Shown piece by piece: positions 11,782 to 24,100 of a stretch of 64,000 nucleotides of DNA. Where the stretch lies: the NCBI GenBank assembly GCA_000708835.1, contig DF237123.1, positions 62,001 through 126,000 of the forward strand, read 5' to 3'. This DNA comes from Klebsormidium nitens. Lineage: Eukaryota > Streptophyta > Klebsormidiophyceae > Klebsormidiales > Klebsormidiaceae. The position numbers and the translations under genes are program-made. Numbering within the stretch: the stretch's first letter is position 1; the number at the start of each line of letters is the position of its first letter. Below the pieces are notes generated by a model, which was not told the origin of the DNA, ran no database searches, and saw only the letters and a list, made by a program, of their open reading frames with translations.

Positions 11782-14354
11782 ATGGCGAAGCAGTGGAGCG
11801 GCAACACTAACCACTTGAGAACCAACGGCTTCACCAGCGAAGCTCCATATGCAACTGAGAGCACTTACCCCGCCGCAGAGACGTCCCCGCAGACCGTTCT
11901 GAAGCCAATGGCTGAGCGACAGCTCGCACCCTGGGAGAAGCACGACGTGCCAAAGCCGCGGGGAAAGGCGCCGTACTCGCCTGGACAAACTCCAAGGACA
12001 CCAAGCAAGGCAAAGGCCCCGTTTGCAACTGCAGAGGAGGACCAAGAAGACTTGGAACAAGAAAAGGTGGGGCTTTGTTGAGGGATCTCCTCTAGACATT
12101 TCTCTAGAAAGGAAGGGTAGTCTAATGCAAAGTTCAGGGTTAGCGAAGGCGTGAGTCCTCGCATTCCTCAGACTGGAGGTTGGCATTCGAGGCCTTCAGT
12201 AGATTTGCTTTTAGACAGAGGGTGTGGGGATGTGGTCATATCCAGCCAGCGTCTGTCTTTGCTACATGAACTTGCAGGCTGTGGACAAAAGCAAAAAACC
12301 GTCAAACCAAGCACTTGGAGTTGACAAACTTCGGAGGGCAGGTTGCTCATCTCACCTTCTTAGGCAAACCCTTGTTCACTCACTGCTTACACGGCAGTTT
12401 CAGTCGGCGATCTCTTGAGTTGCAACTGTTCCGTCTGGAGAATATGTGTTGTTAGTGTCATGTAACTTGGAGCACCAAGTTTTTTTGTTTGGCCATGTCC
12501 TGATAGCAAAGGGTGTTATCAACTTGGTAGGATTTCTTAGAGCCGGCAAGAAGGACTAGTGGACATCTGTAATCTGAGGTGGGTTGAACCTCCGGATCTG
12601 GTAATGGTCGATCTGGGGTTTGCTGTCTTAGACAACAAGCAGACTATCTATGATTGATTACGCTAGGGTTTGCCACCGTGATTCTAGATTGTTTAGGAAT
12701 TGTCCAAATGGCCAGCTGTTATTTGCTCCTTTTGGCGCCCTTCTAATTGGACGACTTGTCTGCTGAATGGACCATGATGGAAAATGGCGCTTGTGCTTGG
12801 AAAGGGATGTCAACCGCAAAAGTTATACGAATGCAATCTCTGAATTTGGATTTCGTTTTGACAGGCGTGAGCAGTGTGCCGCCGTTTGAAGCATGTTTTT
12901 TGAAATTGAAGCGACTGTTTGCAGAAACATCTAGTACATTCTGAACGTTGCTGGATGCATATTTTGACATCACGAAGCTAATATCTTTCAAACAAGTAAC
13001 CAAATTTCAGCTGAGGGAGTGACGAAGATCTTTCGGCAAGGATACAATTCTGCAAGAATACAATTCTTCAGTGCCCCATTTCTGCATCGCTGGAAGCGGT
13101 CCAGAGCATATGCACACTCAAAGCCCTTTTCAAATCCAAAATTTGCTGCCGCAGGGAAGCTTCCAACGAACTCCAGTTTCTCGTTAGTTCTGCTCTTGCT
13201 TTCGTCCCTTCTTCGATTCGTCTAGCCTAAGAGCGTTTGTTGGAATCTGTCGGTTTCAGCAGAGACGACAAGAGAATAAGAGAGACGCAGCACATTTGGC
13301 GTGAGTGTGATGTGACAGAGAAGAGACAGTTTGCAAGAGATAGCGGAAAAGAGGAAGATGCAGTAAGTGGCAGTGAATCATTCGCTCCGTTCAATTTCTT
13401 CCTTGTACTCACACCAGAGATCATGTTTTGCAGACGCCACCCCGGCAAATAAAGGCTCCATGGGATCGAGATGAGACAGTCTTCCTAGGAAAGGTAAGTT
13501 GCACTGTCGGTGCCAATCACACTCCAATCCCGGCATCGGGGCCGAACAGTGGCTCCTTTTTTGTGAGCCTGGAAGGGGACAAGTGGCCTGAAGTTGGCCA
13601 GTTGATTCAGCAGGCCTTCAAATCAATGATCTAAGTTGATAGGCTCAATCCTCGCGTGAGTAGTCATGAAGGCACTGTCGGTAAGAAAGTAAAAAAGCAT
13701 TAGCAGGCTATGGCCAATGACGCCGAACGCGTCGTTCGGCTGAAAGGGGAGGTCAGCCTTGCTTCATGAGTCCAAGCGGTAAACTAGAAAGAACTTTATC
13801 ATTCCTGATAAGTCGTCTTCCATACTAGAAACTTTCACATACAATGATATAAAGCCTGCATGTGGCGTTGTCACCCTTACCTCCACTTTGCATAGAACAC
13901 CGCTTTTGCATTGGGGTTAAATTGTTGACATGCTTGTTATATCTTCTTCTGCAACTATTGGTCACTGAGGTTGACAGCAAAAGACGAAGTTTTAGGCCTG
14001 GTGCAGAGATAGGAGAGCCCTGCGCTCAGCCCTTGTACTGGACACATCTATGCAAAATTGCAATTCTTCGGGCTAGTCCTCAACAAAAATTCCCGGTTGT
14101 GCAGACATGGGGCACATCACTCCCCTTCCTTACACCCTTGTAGAAGTTTGATTCCTCTGATATTTGGTGCTGTCATGGTAGCTTTCTCTCTTTGATTCTT
14201 GGTGATGCAGCTTGTGCTGGCCTTGCAACCAGAAAACGGCCTTTCAAAACAGCAAAACCTGCTGCTGGTTCTACTCGTTCTCATGGTGTTGCTACGCTTC
14301 ATCGCCCTGAAGGAGTTTCACACGAAGGGATCGGCTGATAACCAGGCTCGTTGA
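11782..14354 (+). CDS. Small protein with C-terminal membrane anchor, unknown function
   Basis: Exons 11782-12066, 13434-13493 and 14211-14354 all join in phase 0 and encode 162 aa. The first 95 residues are polar and rich in Pro, Lys and Glu, hence probably disordered, with an acidic run (EEDQEDLEQE) before the first intron. Exon 2 carries KAPWDRDETVFLGK. Exon 3 has one hydrophobic helix (LLLVLLVLMVLLRFIAL, about residues 132-148) followed by about 14 residues with His and Lys, the pattern of a tail-anchored membrane protein. There is no signal peptide. I do not recognise the family. A possible extension exists: downstream exons at 14505-14574 and 14645-14666 encode a second hydrophobic stretch (KVGVVVGPICCGVIWAEAL). 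Joining them would need a weak donor just before the stop codon. Splice sites and phases support the gene; its function is unknown. Confidence 0.6.
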
Positions 14355-16925
14355 CCTGTTTTTAATCCTGTTATCCAATGAATGGACAGGTTGTCTAAAG
14401 TTATTACTTCTGAAGTCTGGTCAATGGACTTATAACCATCTTCTAACCAGCCGTACTCGACCATGCTTAACCGCTAAAAACCCCGTGTTATTTCATATAT
14501 GCAGGGCGGGCCACGAAAGTTGGGGTCGTCGTTGGCCCCATATGCTGTGGAGTGATCTGGGCTGAGGCCCTCTGGTAAGCTCGGCCACTTATCCCTTAGC
14601 GCTTATTTTACCTGGTCCTATACTTCAGCATTTTCCTGTATCAGGTTCCTCGTTGCTTGCGGTTGAGGTGCTCCTGATCACGTCTGTGTTGATGCTGCAA
14701 GCGTGCCGTTAGGAACGGACGAGTGTCATTTGCCACTCCAGAAACGAGCAGCGTCTGGTGTGTTTGGAGAGCCAGAAGCAGAGCGCTCTACCTGGTCTTA
14801 TCCAGATAGATCGTTCTTGTCGGTCTCATTGACAGCCACCAGGGAAAGTTTTGGGTCAGGCTTTGGGACTTGGGCCTTTTCTACAACAGAGATACCAAAA
14901 CCCCTTCTCTATCATCATCCACTTAACGGAGGTTTGGCGTGAGGCAGCTATGTCATTCTCTCGTTCTTCAGACTCTATGAGTACAAGCAGCGGGTGTTTA
15001 CTTCCAACATTCCCTGCTGTCTACACGAGTCTTGTCAATGCGGGGGGCACCCTGTCGATTGCCATTGATACCCCACGTCTGGCACACCTTTCCCCCGTTC
15101 TATTGATTTGTGCTCTGGCTTGCATCCATTTTTAGAGTTCGGCTTTACCTTGGAGCGGCGTTCATGTTGCTGCTTCATCTTAATCTCAATATTTGCCTGT
15201 TATCATCGTCATGTTGCACCGTTGCGTCTCTTGAGGTTGCGTCGCCTGCTGCGCTTTCTTGCTAGTTCAAGATCAGACGCGCTTTTCTGTCTCTGCAGTT
15301 CTGCTGAGAAGCTTCCTTCCAACTGGACGAGTCTCGGCCCTCTCATCGTGCCCCGGCTCACTGGACCCTTTTCGCATAGTAGGAAGTACTGCATAGATAC
15401 TGGTCGCATTTCGAGTGTACCATTCCTAGGCACATTTGGGGAGGGGCTCCCCCAGTCATTTCGTCAAGGCCTGGCCGAAGTGGATCTTACGAACGGGACA
15501 TGAGCGGTCGGCTGATGCAGAGAGCTGCATCACTGAGTGCACACAATTGGTCGCCTATAGTACGGTGGATCGAACGCCCTAGAGTAGACTTGCCTCCATA
15601 GATGCGTAGATCACAGTCTCGACTGCCTCACTTTGTAGACCACCGTTTGATCAGCTTCTGGCGCTCAGGATGATGCAACTCTAACCCACTGGCCCTCGGC
15701 AGATGTAGGGTAGCTGGACGTGAGATCGGATTGTTTTTTATGCGGATAACTTAGCGGGCGTTAAATAACGTGAGTCGTGTCCATTTTTGTTGTCTTCCAG
15801 GCTATCATGTGACATATGCAGCCCTGGCATTTGTTGGCATCCTCGTGGATTTGAGTCAGTTTATTTCGATTAAGTTTGTTTCAATTGTCATATCAGCAGC
15901 CGGCTCAGTGGCGGCTCGTTGCAGCAGGATCGACGTACGCCGGAGCATGCTCATTCAACAGTTTGCAAATATCCTTAATCGTACAGAAGAGACTGAGCGG
16001 GTTGCAATCTCAATCTTGGAAAATTATTTGGATGAGGCGGATGTGTCTAAATGTCTACAACTAAATATCTGTGACGCTAGAAATGAGCGCAACTACCCTA
16101 TAGGTCGTCGATCTTGGTCCTCTGAGGTACTTGGACGATCTTGGACGTTTGGCGGGCGCGCGAGTTCCACACTTTGGGGAGATGGTTTGTCAATGCGTAG
16201 ATGGATCATGGCGATCCGGTGGCACTGAAGGCCGGGCAGCAATCTGGCATGAGCTGGCAATGATGAGCTTTTGCACTTCTATGCATCATACTAAAAGCCG
16301 CGATTGATTGGAAGTTACCATTGGCACAAGGGCGGCCGTCGGATTATTAATCGCATATAATGTGCACATGGGGCCATGCAGCTGGCATGGCTCATGCTGA
16401 TGCAGCTCTACAGCTATCTTAGTAGCACAGTGATGTGCCGGCCCGGCGACCTCCTCGGATAGCACATGGCGCGCACTTAATGTGCAAATCGCCATGTGCA
16501 TGGCTGGCTATAGGCGCAGTACATGCACTGAGTTGGCATATACTGCAACAATAGTGGACGCAGTACACGTGCCATGAACTGTGTCGGATACTGATGGACA
16601 ATAGTCGAACTTCGCCTCTTAGCAACTCAATTGCGCACAAAATTGACAAGCATGCACTGTATGCCATTAAAAGCCTATGGCGTCTATTCCGAAGAAGCAA
16701 ACAGGTAACTACTGTCGTTCTGGCTTTGAGAGAACTGATTACAACAGCATGTCATCAGCATGTGAGGGCAAGGGGACGGCAACATTTGAGTAGCAACTAA
16801 AGCATGCTCGTATTCCATGCTCGAGCATGAGGACCCGTTGATTTGAATACAAGACCTCGACATCATAAGCCCACAATGCCTTCTTGAAACGGTCACACTG
16901 TCTGCAGCGTACAAGGTGCACAAGC
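14355..16925. other. No clear gene; isolated hydrophobic open stretches
   Basis: Two short acceptor/donor-bounded open stretches (14505-14574 and 14645-14666) read in phase into GVVVGPICCGVIW and a stop. They could be alternative 3' exons of the upstream gene. A 152-codon frame at 15770-16228 starts with a hydrophobic run but matches nothing I know. From 16250 to 16900 the sequence is rich in catg/gcatg words with no coding signal. Confidence 0.4.
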
Positions 16926-19900
16926 TTAAGCCTTGAAACCGCGGGAGTTTCTCCGACCACGAGCCTTCTCGAACTTCCTGCCCTTGGCGCGGACGAACGG
17001 CTTGGTGTGGCTGTGGGGCTGGCCGGGAGCGATGCCGAAATGCCGCACGGACTCGCGGGCGTTCTTGGGGCCGCGGAGAAGGATCTGCAAAATCCAAGAT
17101 CGCGGTGAGCAAAGAGACCAACGGACGGCTCGTACAACTGACGATCGGAAATTCTCGACACCCCTCCCTAATAGAAGCTCAGTTTGAACGAAACAATGTC
17201 CAACAAGACAGCAATCACCCTCATTCTCCTTGGAGCGTAGGTTCCAATGAGACACCAGATATATTCTCCAGAAAAAGTGGTTATCTGCAAGGTTTTCAAA
17301 AGGAGGGCAGTCAATCATCTCAGTTCAACACCATTGGCACAAGGGTGGTCCACACAACAACGAGTCAACAGCATAATTTGACGGATGCATATTGATCTGG
17401 AGTCAATCTCTTTTTCACGTTCCAATAAAAAGTCAGCGACAACAGTCTGCAAATAGCCTAGACAGTAATACACCATCGAGAGGCGATATATGAACATTTC
17501 GAAGCATGATTGCGCAGAAGTACGGAGAGTGCAAGTTTTCGCCAGAACATACAAGTAGCCAGCTAAGGAGGACTTGCGCTGCCTCCCTTTCTCAGAGATG
17601 ATAACTTGACTTACAAAGACTCAGACAAAGGCCAAGCGACCTCAATACTCGTTGATTCACACTGAATGAGAAGCTTTCAATCTTGTCATGGGACAAATCC
17701 TCGAACACCCAGATGATAGAGACAACTTTGTGCGACTCTGATGTGATAAATTCTTGTTCAATTTGCACAATACGAAGGTGGATCGACTCCTTGGAATTGA
17801 CAGCCTTGTTCGGTCAATCTGCATCTTCCAACCAATCAACTTTGTCTAAGATGCGAGATCCAGCACCTGAAACAGAAGCAAACACGAAAAGCCCTCAGAA
17901 GAGTCTTGCAGAAATGCTCACAGTGCCTGCACCAGTGGGGGCCCTCAGGGCGAGCTGATCGAAGGTGAGGACCTCGCCCCCCGCTTGCAGGATGCGGGCG
18001 CGGGCCGTCTCAGTGGCCTTGAGGCACGCGACCTTGAGCTTGGGGACCTCGTAGAAGCGCACGTCGTCCGTGATGGTGCCAACCACGACCGCAATCTTGT
18101 CCTCCTGAGGAAGGGAGAAAGAGTGTTTGTGTTTGTGGATGTCCGAAAAAACGATTCTGCTTGGTGAAGATCCGAGAGGTGCCGCTTTCTTGTTTTCTGG
18201 TCACTCAGCAAAGTGCCTTCTGCATGTCGGGGACTACTCTAGAAGCGGTGGTGCTGACCACTACAGCGACGAACACCGCAGCCATCTTGTCCTCATGGAG
18301 GGAAAGAAAAAGGAAAGGTGATTACATATAGCCAATTTACCAAGGTTACGTCTCAATACAATCAAGTCATTTAATCAGTAGCTGAGATCTTGAGCAAGTG
18401 TCCTCCACAATATGGCATCGCTCACGACGAAACCTTATCCTCCCTCAAAAGAAAGCGGGAGGTCGAACAGACCACACACTTTCCAACGTCCTTCTCAGAA
18501 CCTCGTTAAGCTACTACTCATGGCACATATCAGAGTAGGCATGTGGGTCCAATCTAACAGCACTGACGCTTGAGCCGCTTGACTCCCAAATATAGGTTGT
18601 TTGTATCTTCTTTTAAAAGCTGCTCTATGAGCAACAAAAGAATTCACGCACAGCTGCGGCACAGGATTGGCCCAGAGCCTTGAATGATTGACGTTGCCTC
18701 TGGCTAACGTGAAGACTTTGCAAGCATGCATGCTCACTAATCTACCCAACAAATGGTCACTTGGCTGCTTTGTACGCGTTGAAACTACCCATGATGAGGA
18801 CAGCCAACCATTGGTACAAGTTAGAGTACCTAAGACCAGGGCAAGACAACTGGCATATTGAATCCTTCATAGAAAAATGGGAGAATGGCGGCCTATTGTT
18901 GCTGCTACTGAACAGAGCTTATTAGGCTTACTATAGCAAGATTTCAAAAAGCTTCTAAGATAAGGTCCCCGTTGTGACAAATTTTACTGCCTAGTTGAAC
19001 CTGAAAGTGAAGCACATTCTGATGCTTTCCAGGTTTGAGATTCAACTGGATTTGTAACAGTCCTCACCTTCCCCTTCATGAACTTTGAGAGGCGGGAGAT
19101 GGAGAGGGGCGGCCTGTTGATTCTGCTCATAAACAGCCTCTTCAGGACCACTGCATTGAACTTGCTGTCGGTTCTGCGCACCAAGAACCTGTACAGCTGC
19201 AGAGACACAACGAAAGATGGGCTTAAGACCGAAACTACAACACCGTCCTCATGGCTCGCTTCCAGCAGTTCACTCCCTCTCTTTGCAAGTGACAAAAGTC
19301 TACAACTGCTTGTTGGCCATAACTTTGGCGACGCAGCTCAAGAAGAGCTAGCTAAGTAAGTGATAAACCGGTGCTCCCGGTCAATTGTAGATCACCGTTG
19401 CACTACACAATCAGTGCCCCGCCAACTCAGGAAGCTTCGGTCAACTCTGCTAAGTGTCTTTGCTTCCTAAGCCAATTGAAGATGGTAGAAAGTTGCTTCA
19501 ACCAGACTCAGCTGTTTGTGATGTTGCCGAGGCCGATCATTACCAATCTTTGTGGTCACAATGACAGTGGTCCTGTGAGTGAATCAACTGCGGCAAAGTG
19601 CTGTCCTGCTCTTATGCGCCAGCTCGTCCCAGAAATGTTTGGCAATGCACAACCTGGCAGGTTGCTCTCTACTTTGAAGAGCCACATGCTTGCTATCGTC
19701 GGACCACCTCCGAGCAGGTCAAAACTTCCCAGAAATACGTTCTGCGCATTTACTTGCATCTCTCTTGCCCCATGAGCAGCAGCAAACTTCTACTGTTAGG
19801 CCTCCACGCCCCAGAACTTCTGTTTCGATGGTGCGAAGAAAGATCATTGCTCCTTATTTCCTCCCATTCAGAACTTTGCTTGCCATGTACCCCGACCTAC

Positions 19901-20509
19901 TACGAACGATGTTGGACGATCTCCTCCTTGATGAAGAGACTAAAAGGGCTGCAACCTTTGATCACTGATTGCCCCACGATGAGCCATACTGCAAGTCTCC
20001 AGAACGAAACGATCGCTCTTGCTTGATCGCTCCCGCCGCAACAAACAGGCTCCTACCAGCTCACACACTGGTGTCCATGTTGGAAGACGTAACCTCTATC
20101 CCCTTACCTTGACCAGCAACTTCAGGTACACATTGTCACTCTTGGGAGCGAGCCTGGCAGTCTTCTTGTTGCGGCCCCCGGCCTTCAAGTCGATACCCTG
20201 CAACCAACCACAACTACCATTACCAACCGTTCTGATGAATGTACACAATTCCCGGAGAGAGGCCACAAGCAAAATCTGTCGATTGTAAGAGCTTAGTGCA
20301 CATGCCCCGTAATCAAGAGAGAAGGAAGCAAAGCAATCTAAAGCTGTCGCTGACAGCTTGCCCATGCAAACAATCTGGTAACGGTTTCTTTCGGAGCACA
20401 GAGAAACGCAGCCGTCGAGCACAGGAACATGTCATTGACCAAAGAAGGATGCACTGCGCTCGCTCGGATGCGGCAATCTCCTCCATGCGGGCACAGCAGG
20501 GCTCACCAT
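16926..20509 (-). CDS. RPL18: 60S ribosomal protein eL18 (L18)
   Basis: Structural protein of the large cytosolic ribosomal subunit. Minus-strand exons are 20509-20507 (the ATG alone), 20197-20108, 19196-19068, 18104-17922 and 17084-16926. They give exactly 187 aa, the usual plant length. Diagnostic segments are GIDLKAGG (exon 2), LYRFLVRRT and [12 protein letters not shown] (exon 3), [10 protein letters not shown] and [11 protein letters not shown] (exon 4), and [30 protein letters not shown] and the terminal RRNSRGFKA (exon 5). The first intron interrupts the message directly after the start codon (ATG|GTGAGC), so nearly the whole coding sequence depends on removing it. Such an intron is common in ribosomal protein genes. 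The gene diverges from BIG. Decayed copies of exon edges sit in introns 2-4. Confidence 0.97.
18245..18310 (-). repeat. Decayed copy of the acceptor edge of eL18 exon 4
   Basis: 'gccatcttgtcctcatggag' at 18281 corresponds to 'gcaatcttgtcctcctgagg' at 18091, with similarity continuing on both sides. Spacing is 190 bp, upstream of the exon in gene orientation. Confidence 0.75.
18876..18925 (-). repeat. Probable decayed copy of part of eL18 exon 3
   Basis: The run 'gggagaatggcggcctattg' and following bases resemble exon 3 around 19094-19140 (gggagatggagaggggcggc and following). Spacing is about 220 bp, on the donor side. Similarity is lower than for the other copies. Confidence 0.45.
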
Positions 20510-21194
20510 GGCTGCGAGAAGCCGCGCCCTTCCCCAGCGACTTCCGAAAGCGTGCTTGAAAGAGGAAGAAGCAAGGGCGGCGAACGCGAACTTGTTCAAG
20601 CACTTGGGAGGCCTCGTTTCAGTTGGACGCTTAGCCCGGTTTATATCGACGTCGAAATCCACGGCCCCTGAGAGCCTGCGGCGCTTTCGATGTCGGTATC
20701 TCTGTTTCCAAGAACAGGGCCCTGTCTCCAAATGCTCCTTGGAAATTCTGGTGCCAGAGCTTGTATCTTCGGTACTGGTGTCAAGCAGGGTTGTTAGGTC
20801 TCCCCTGCCGCGCCCTGTAAAAATGGTCTAGGCGTTGACACCATCTTGGAAACTCTGAGCACAACTTCGCTCTCTGACCAGTTCTTGTGTTCTTCGATCC
20901 TCCTCCAATTTCGGAGTCCACTGCATGACGTTGAAAAGCTAGCCTAGCCAGGCTTGAGCATCGACTCAAATGTTCACAGTCACCTAATCTTAGCGGCGGC
21001 CTGATCACATGCTAGCACAAGTCGCAAGCGATTCAGGAGTGCATTTGAAGAGTTTCTTTCAGGTTCTGCTGTCGTTCAGATCTGGATCCTGCGCCGATTG
21101 CTGCTGCCTGCTGAAGATCGGATGAGGCACCCTCATTTGCTGCTCAGAATGCATTTGTGGTAGAGTAGAGTGCCAGTGCAATCAAAAAGTTAAG
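20510..21194. other. Divergent intergenic region, eL18 and BIG
   Basis: About 690 bp separate the start codons of eL18 (minus) and BIG (plus), so both 5' leaders and promoters must fit here. Apart from one TATA-like word on the eL18 side I see no distinct element. Confidence 0.6.
20640..20646 (-). promoter_or_regulatory. TATA-like element for eL18
   Basis: Minus-strand 'cgatataaacc' places a TATAAA word about 130 bp upstream of the eL18 start codon. Transcription would then begin near 20610 and give a leader of roughly 100 nt. Position and context are suitable; there is no other support. Confidence 0.35.
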
Positions 21195-24100
21195 ATGGCG
21201 GACGCTAAGGGAGCGTTTGTTACGCGGGCCTTGGAGAAGCTTCTCAAGGACTCAGCAGGAAGGAAGTATACAAGTCTTCAGAAGGCTTGCAAAGGGTACC
21301 TAGGTAAGACTCCCAGCTTGTTTGAGCAAAGTGCACCCATCCAACAAGTTTCATAGCTTCATAATCTGGGAGTCTATTGATCTCAGCTGTTCATTGCTGG
21401 TATAAGCACTATCTTTTTAGGGTTTTTGTTGAACATATGCTGTAGAAATGTAGGGGCGCTTCCTTGGCACCAATTGGGTGCATTGTGAAGTTCATTATGT
21501 GAGGTTGTAAGGGAGATCATCAGCCGGCAGCGGAACTTTCAGAATCTTTATACATAGCCTGCCGCTGATTGAATGAGACCTTCATGAGGTCTGAAGGAGC
21601 TCGGATTGGGGCTAACCAAATGTTCGATGGATGCAGAGCGGCCCCGACCCAAAGCAGCGCCTGCAAGTCCTGCAGCTACGTCAGGAGCACCACCGCCTGA
21701 CTCCCAGTGAGTTGAAAGCTCTAGAAACTTTTTTTAGTGTTGACAAGCTTCTGTTCAATCCTCGATTCGGTAGGGTCTGATTGTGGTGTCTAATGATTTG
21801 AGTGTTTTGCGTGAGAGCGCTTTCTGAGTTCCTCGAATTCTGTTCACTGGTCCGTCAAAAATACCTGTGTAGATCTGCTTTGTAATAAGCAACCCAGCTT
21901 GTGTTTATGATAAAACAGGTTGGATATTAGTGAGAGCACGCTTGGTCATTGCACTATTCCTGGAAACCATCCGTTCAAGCTCGGCTTGTGGGCTCACTGG
22001 CAGACAACCGCGAGATGTTGGATTGAGCGCACGTCTTGCCTCAACACATTCTTGATGTCAACATCTGATGCTCCAGTAAGGATAGGAGGAGGAGCACTTA
22101 GGTGAAACATGTAGCTGCGGTCACTACGGAACAGGATCACAGCGCATTTGCAACTCTGGCTAGGGTGCCCAGAGACGTGTCCAGTTGCAAGTGAGTCAAT
22201 CAAGCGGTCACAAGGACGAGGCAACCAAGCCACAAGCGTTGATATAAGCTCAAGTAATGTTATTGTCCGTACCACTCTGACTGGTAAAGCGGAGACTCTA
22301 CCAGGGAACTTAGAAAAAGCCACTGATCGCCCAGAACTACAAAAGGAGTCCAGCAAAAGATTCTACAAGCATCGCTTTGATCTGCAGAAAGGAGCCCCCA
22401 GCAGAAGCCCCCCCCCAAATCCCTGAGGAGCTGCACGATGTGTCCCTTGCCAGCCCCCGAACGCCAGTGGCCGGCACACCGGGGACCAAGACACCGAGCG
22501 CCCCAGCCAGTCCTGCTGCCACCTCACCCCCCGGGTCTCCTGGCCCAGCAGCGGGGGCCGCTCGAACCATGGCGGAGGCAGGGATGCAGCTCACGGAGAA
22601 AGACGCCGAGCTCGTCCTGCTGCCGCTGAAGCTGGCGTGCGAGTCAAAGCAGCCGAAGCTGGTTGAGACGGCGCTGGATTGCTTGCACGTGAGTTTCTTG
22701 AGTACTGAGATGATGTAGTTTGCGAATGCGGCTTGATAGCAGGAGCTTGAGCTGGTTCATGGCTGATTCTGCTGATCTCATAAGCATGATAAGACCGAGA
22801 TCTCAGTGTAGTGCCTATCATTGATTCAGGCAGACTCGTCAGCGCATTTCCCTTTCGAGATTGGTATTGGAACATCTGGGTCGCTCAGGACCAAAAGAGA
22901 TGGAAGCCAAGTACTGTTCTGTAGATGGCCACCTGGAAATAACGTCTTTCCTCAGGCTGTTGCCTGGGTTGCATCAGTATTTCCGTCTCCTTGAAAATGA
23001 TAAGGGTAATGACCGATGCTGCTATTGTTACATGCTGCGGCGAAATAGAAGTTGTGCACGGGAGGATGACGGAGGTGGTTTGCATCTGGTTCTTACAAAC
23101 TGCACATAATATTGCAGAAACTGATTGCTTACGGACACCTGGAGGGCGAGGCTGGCTTGGAGGCGGGGGGCAACAGCAAGATGAACACGGAATTGTTCCA
23201 GATGGTCTGCGCATCGGCAGACGTCCCGAATGACAGGTGAGCGGTGGGCTTAGTGCATCGCATGAGCATGATACCATCGCACCAGAGGGTTTCTGAGCTT
23301 TGTGCTTCCGGAAGAACCGTTCTGTGCAAAGGCGAGAGAGCCGAGAATTTCAGATGGTCAAAAAAATCGACTGCTATCCACTACAACTTTCGAGGCGTCA
23401 AAAAGGCTGGTCCTAGGTACATGAGAGCAACAACGAAGTACCTTCACGGTGACACAAGTTTGCTCATCCAAATATATGAAGAGTATGTTATCTACAACTT
23501 TGTTGACATGGCAGGTTGAGTTCAAGTCAACAACAAGGGCACGTGTGCTAGAGAAAACCCGTTTCTATGTTCTCAAAGTTGTGCTTTCTTCTTGCAGTGT
23601 GGTTTTGCAAGTCATCAAAGTCCTCCTGACTGCCGTAGCCTCTTCGACCTTCAAAGGTAAGCACTACTCGCCTTGTGAGTTGTTTTGTGGACTACAGAAA
23701 ATGCGAATTTGGTCAAAATGTCTGCTTTGGCCTGAATTTCATTTCTAAGCAAAGCGCCAGAGTCAGCTCTTGCCGACACCAAGTCCTTGAGAAATGCTGC
23801 AATACTACCATGCCATGCAGCTAAGCCACACAGTACAGACTTAAACATCGTTTCATGGAAGTTCTTTGACGGTAAAAAGGACTCCAGAATGACAAGCAGA
23901 CTCTTATTATTCTGCAGTACACGGAGAGTGCCTCCTCTTGGCGATCCGCACCTGCTACAACATCGCGCTAGGCAGCAAGAGCCCTATCAACCAGGCCACT
24001 GCAAAGGCGACCCTGACGCAAATGATCAACCTCGTCTTTCAGCGGATGGACCCGGAGTACAAAGAGGTAAATACCTCCGTGTTCCCCCTCATCCCCTTCC

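Noticed and set aside
15770-16228. 152-codon plus-strand ORF with a hydrophobic start
   Set aside because: No start context, partner exons or recognisable family; length alone is not enough.
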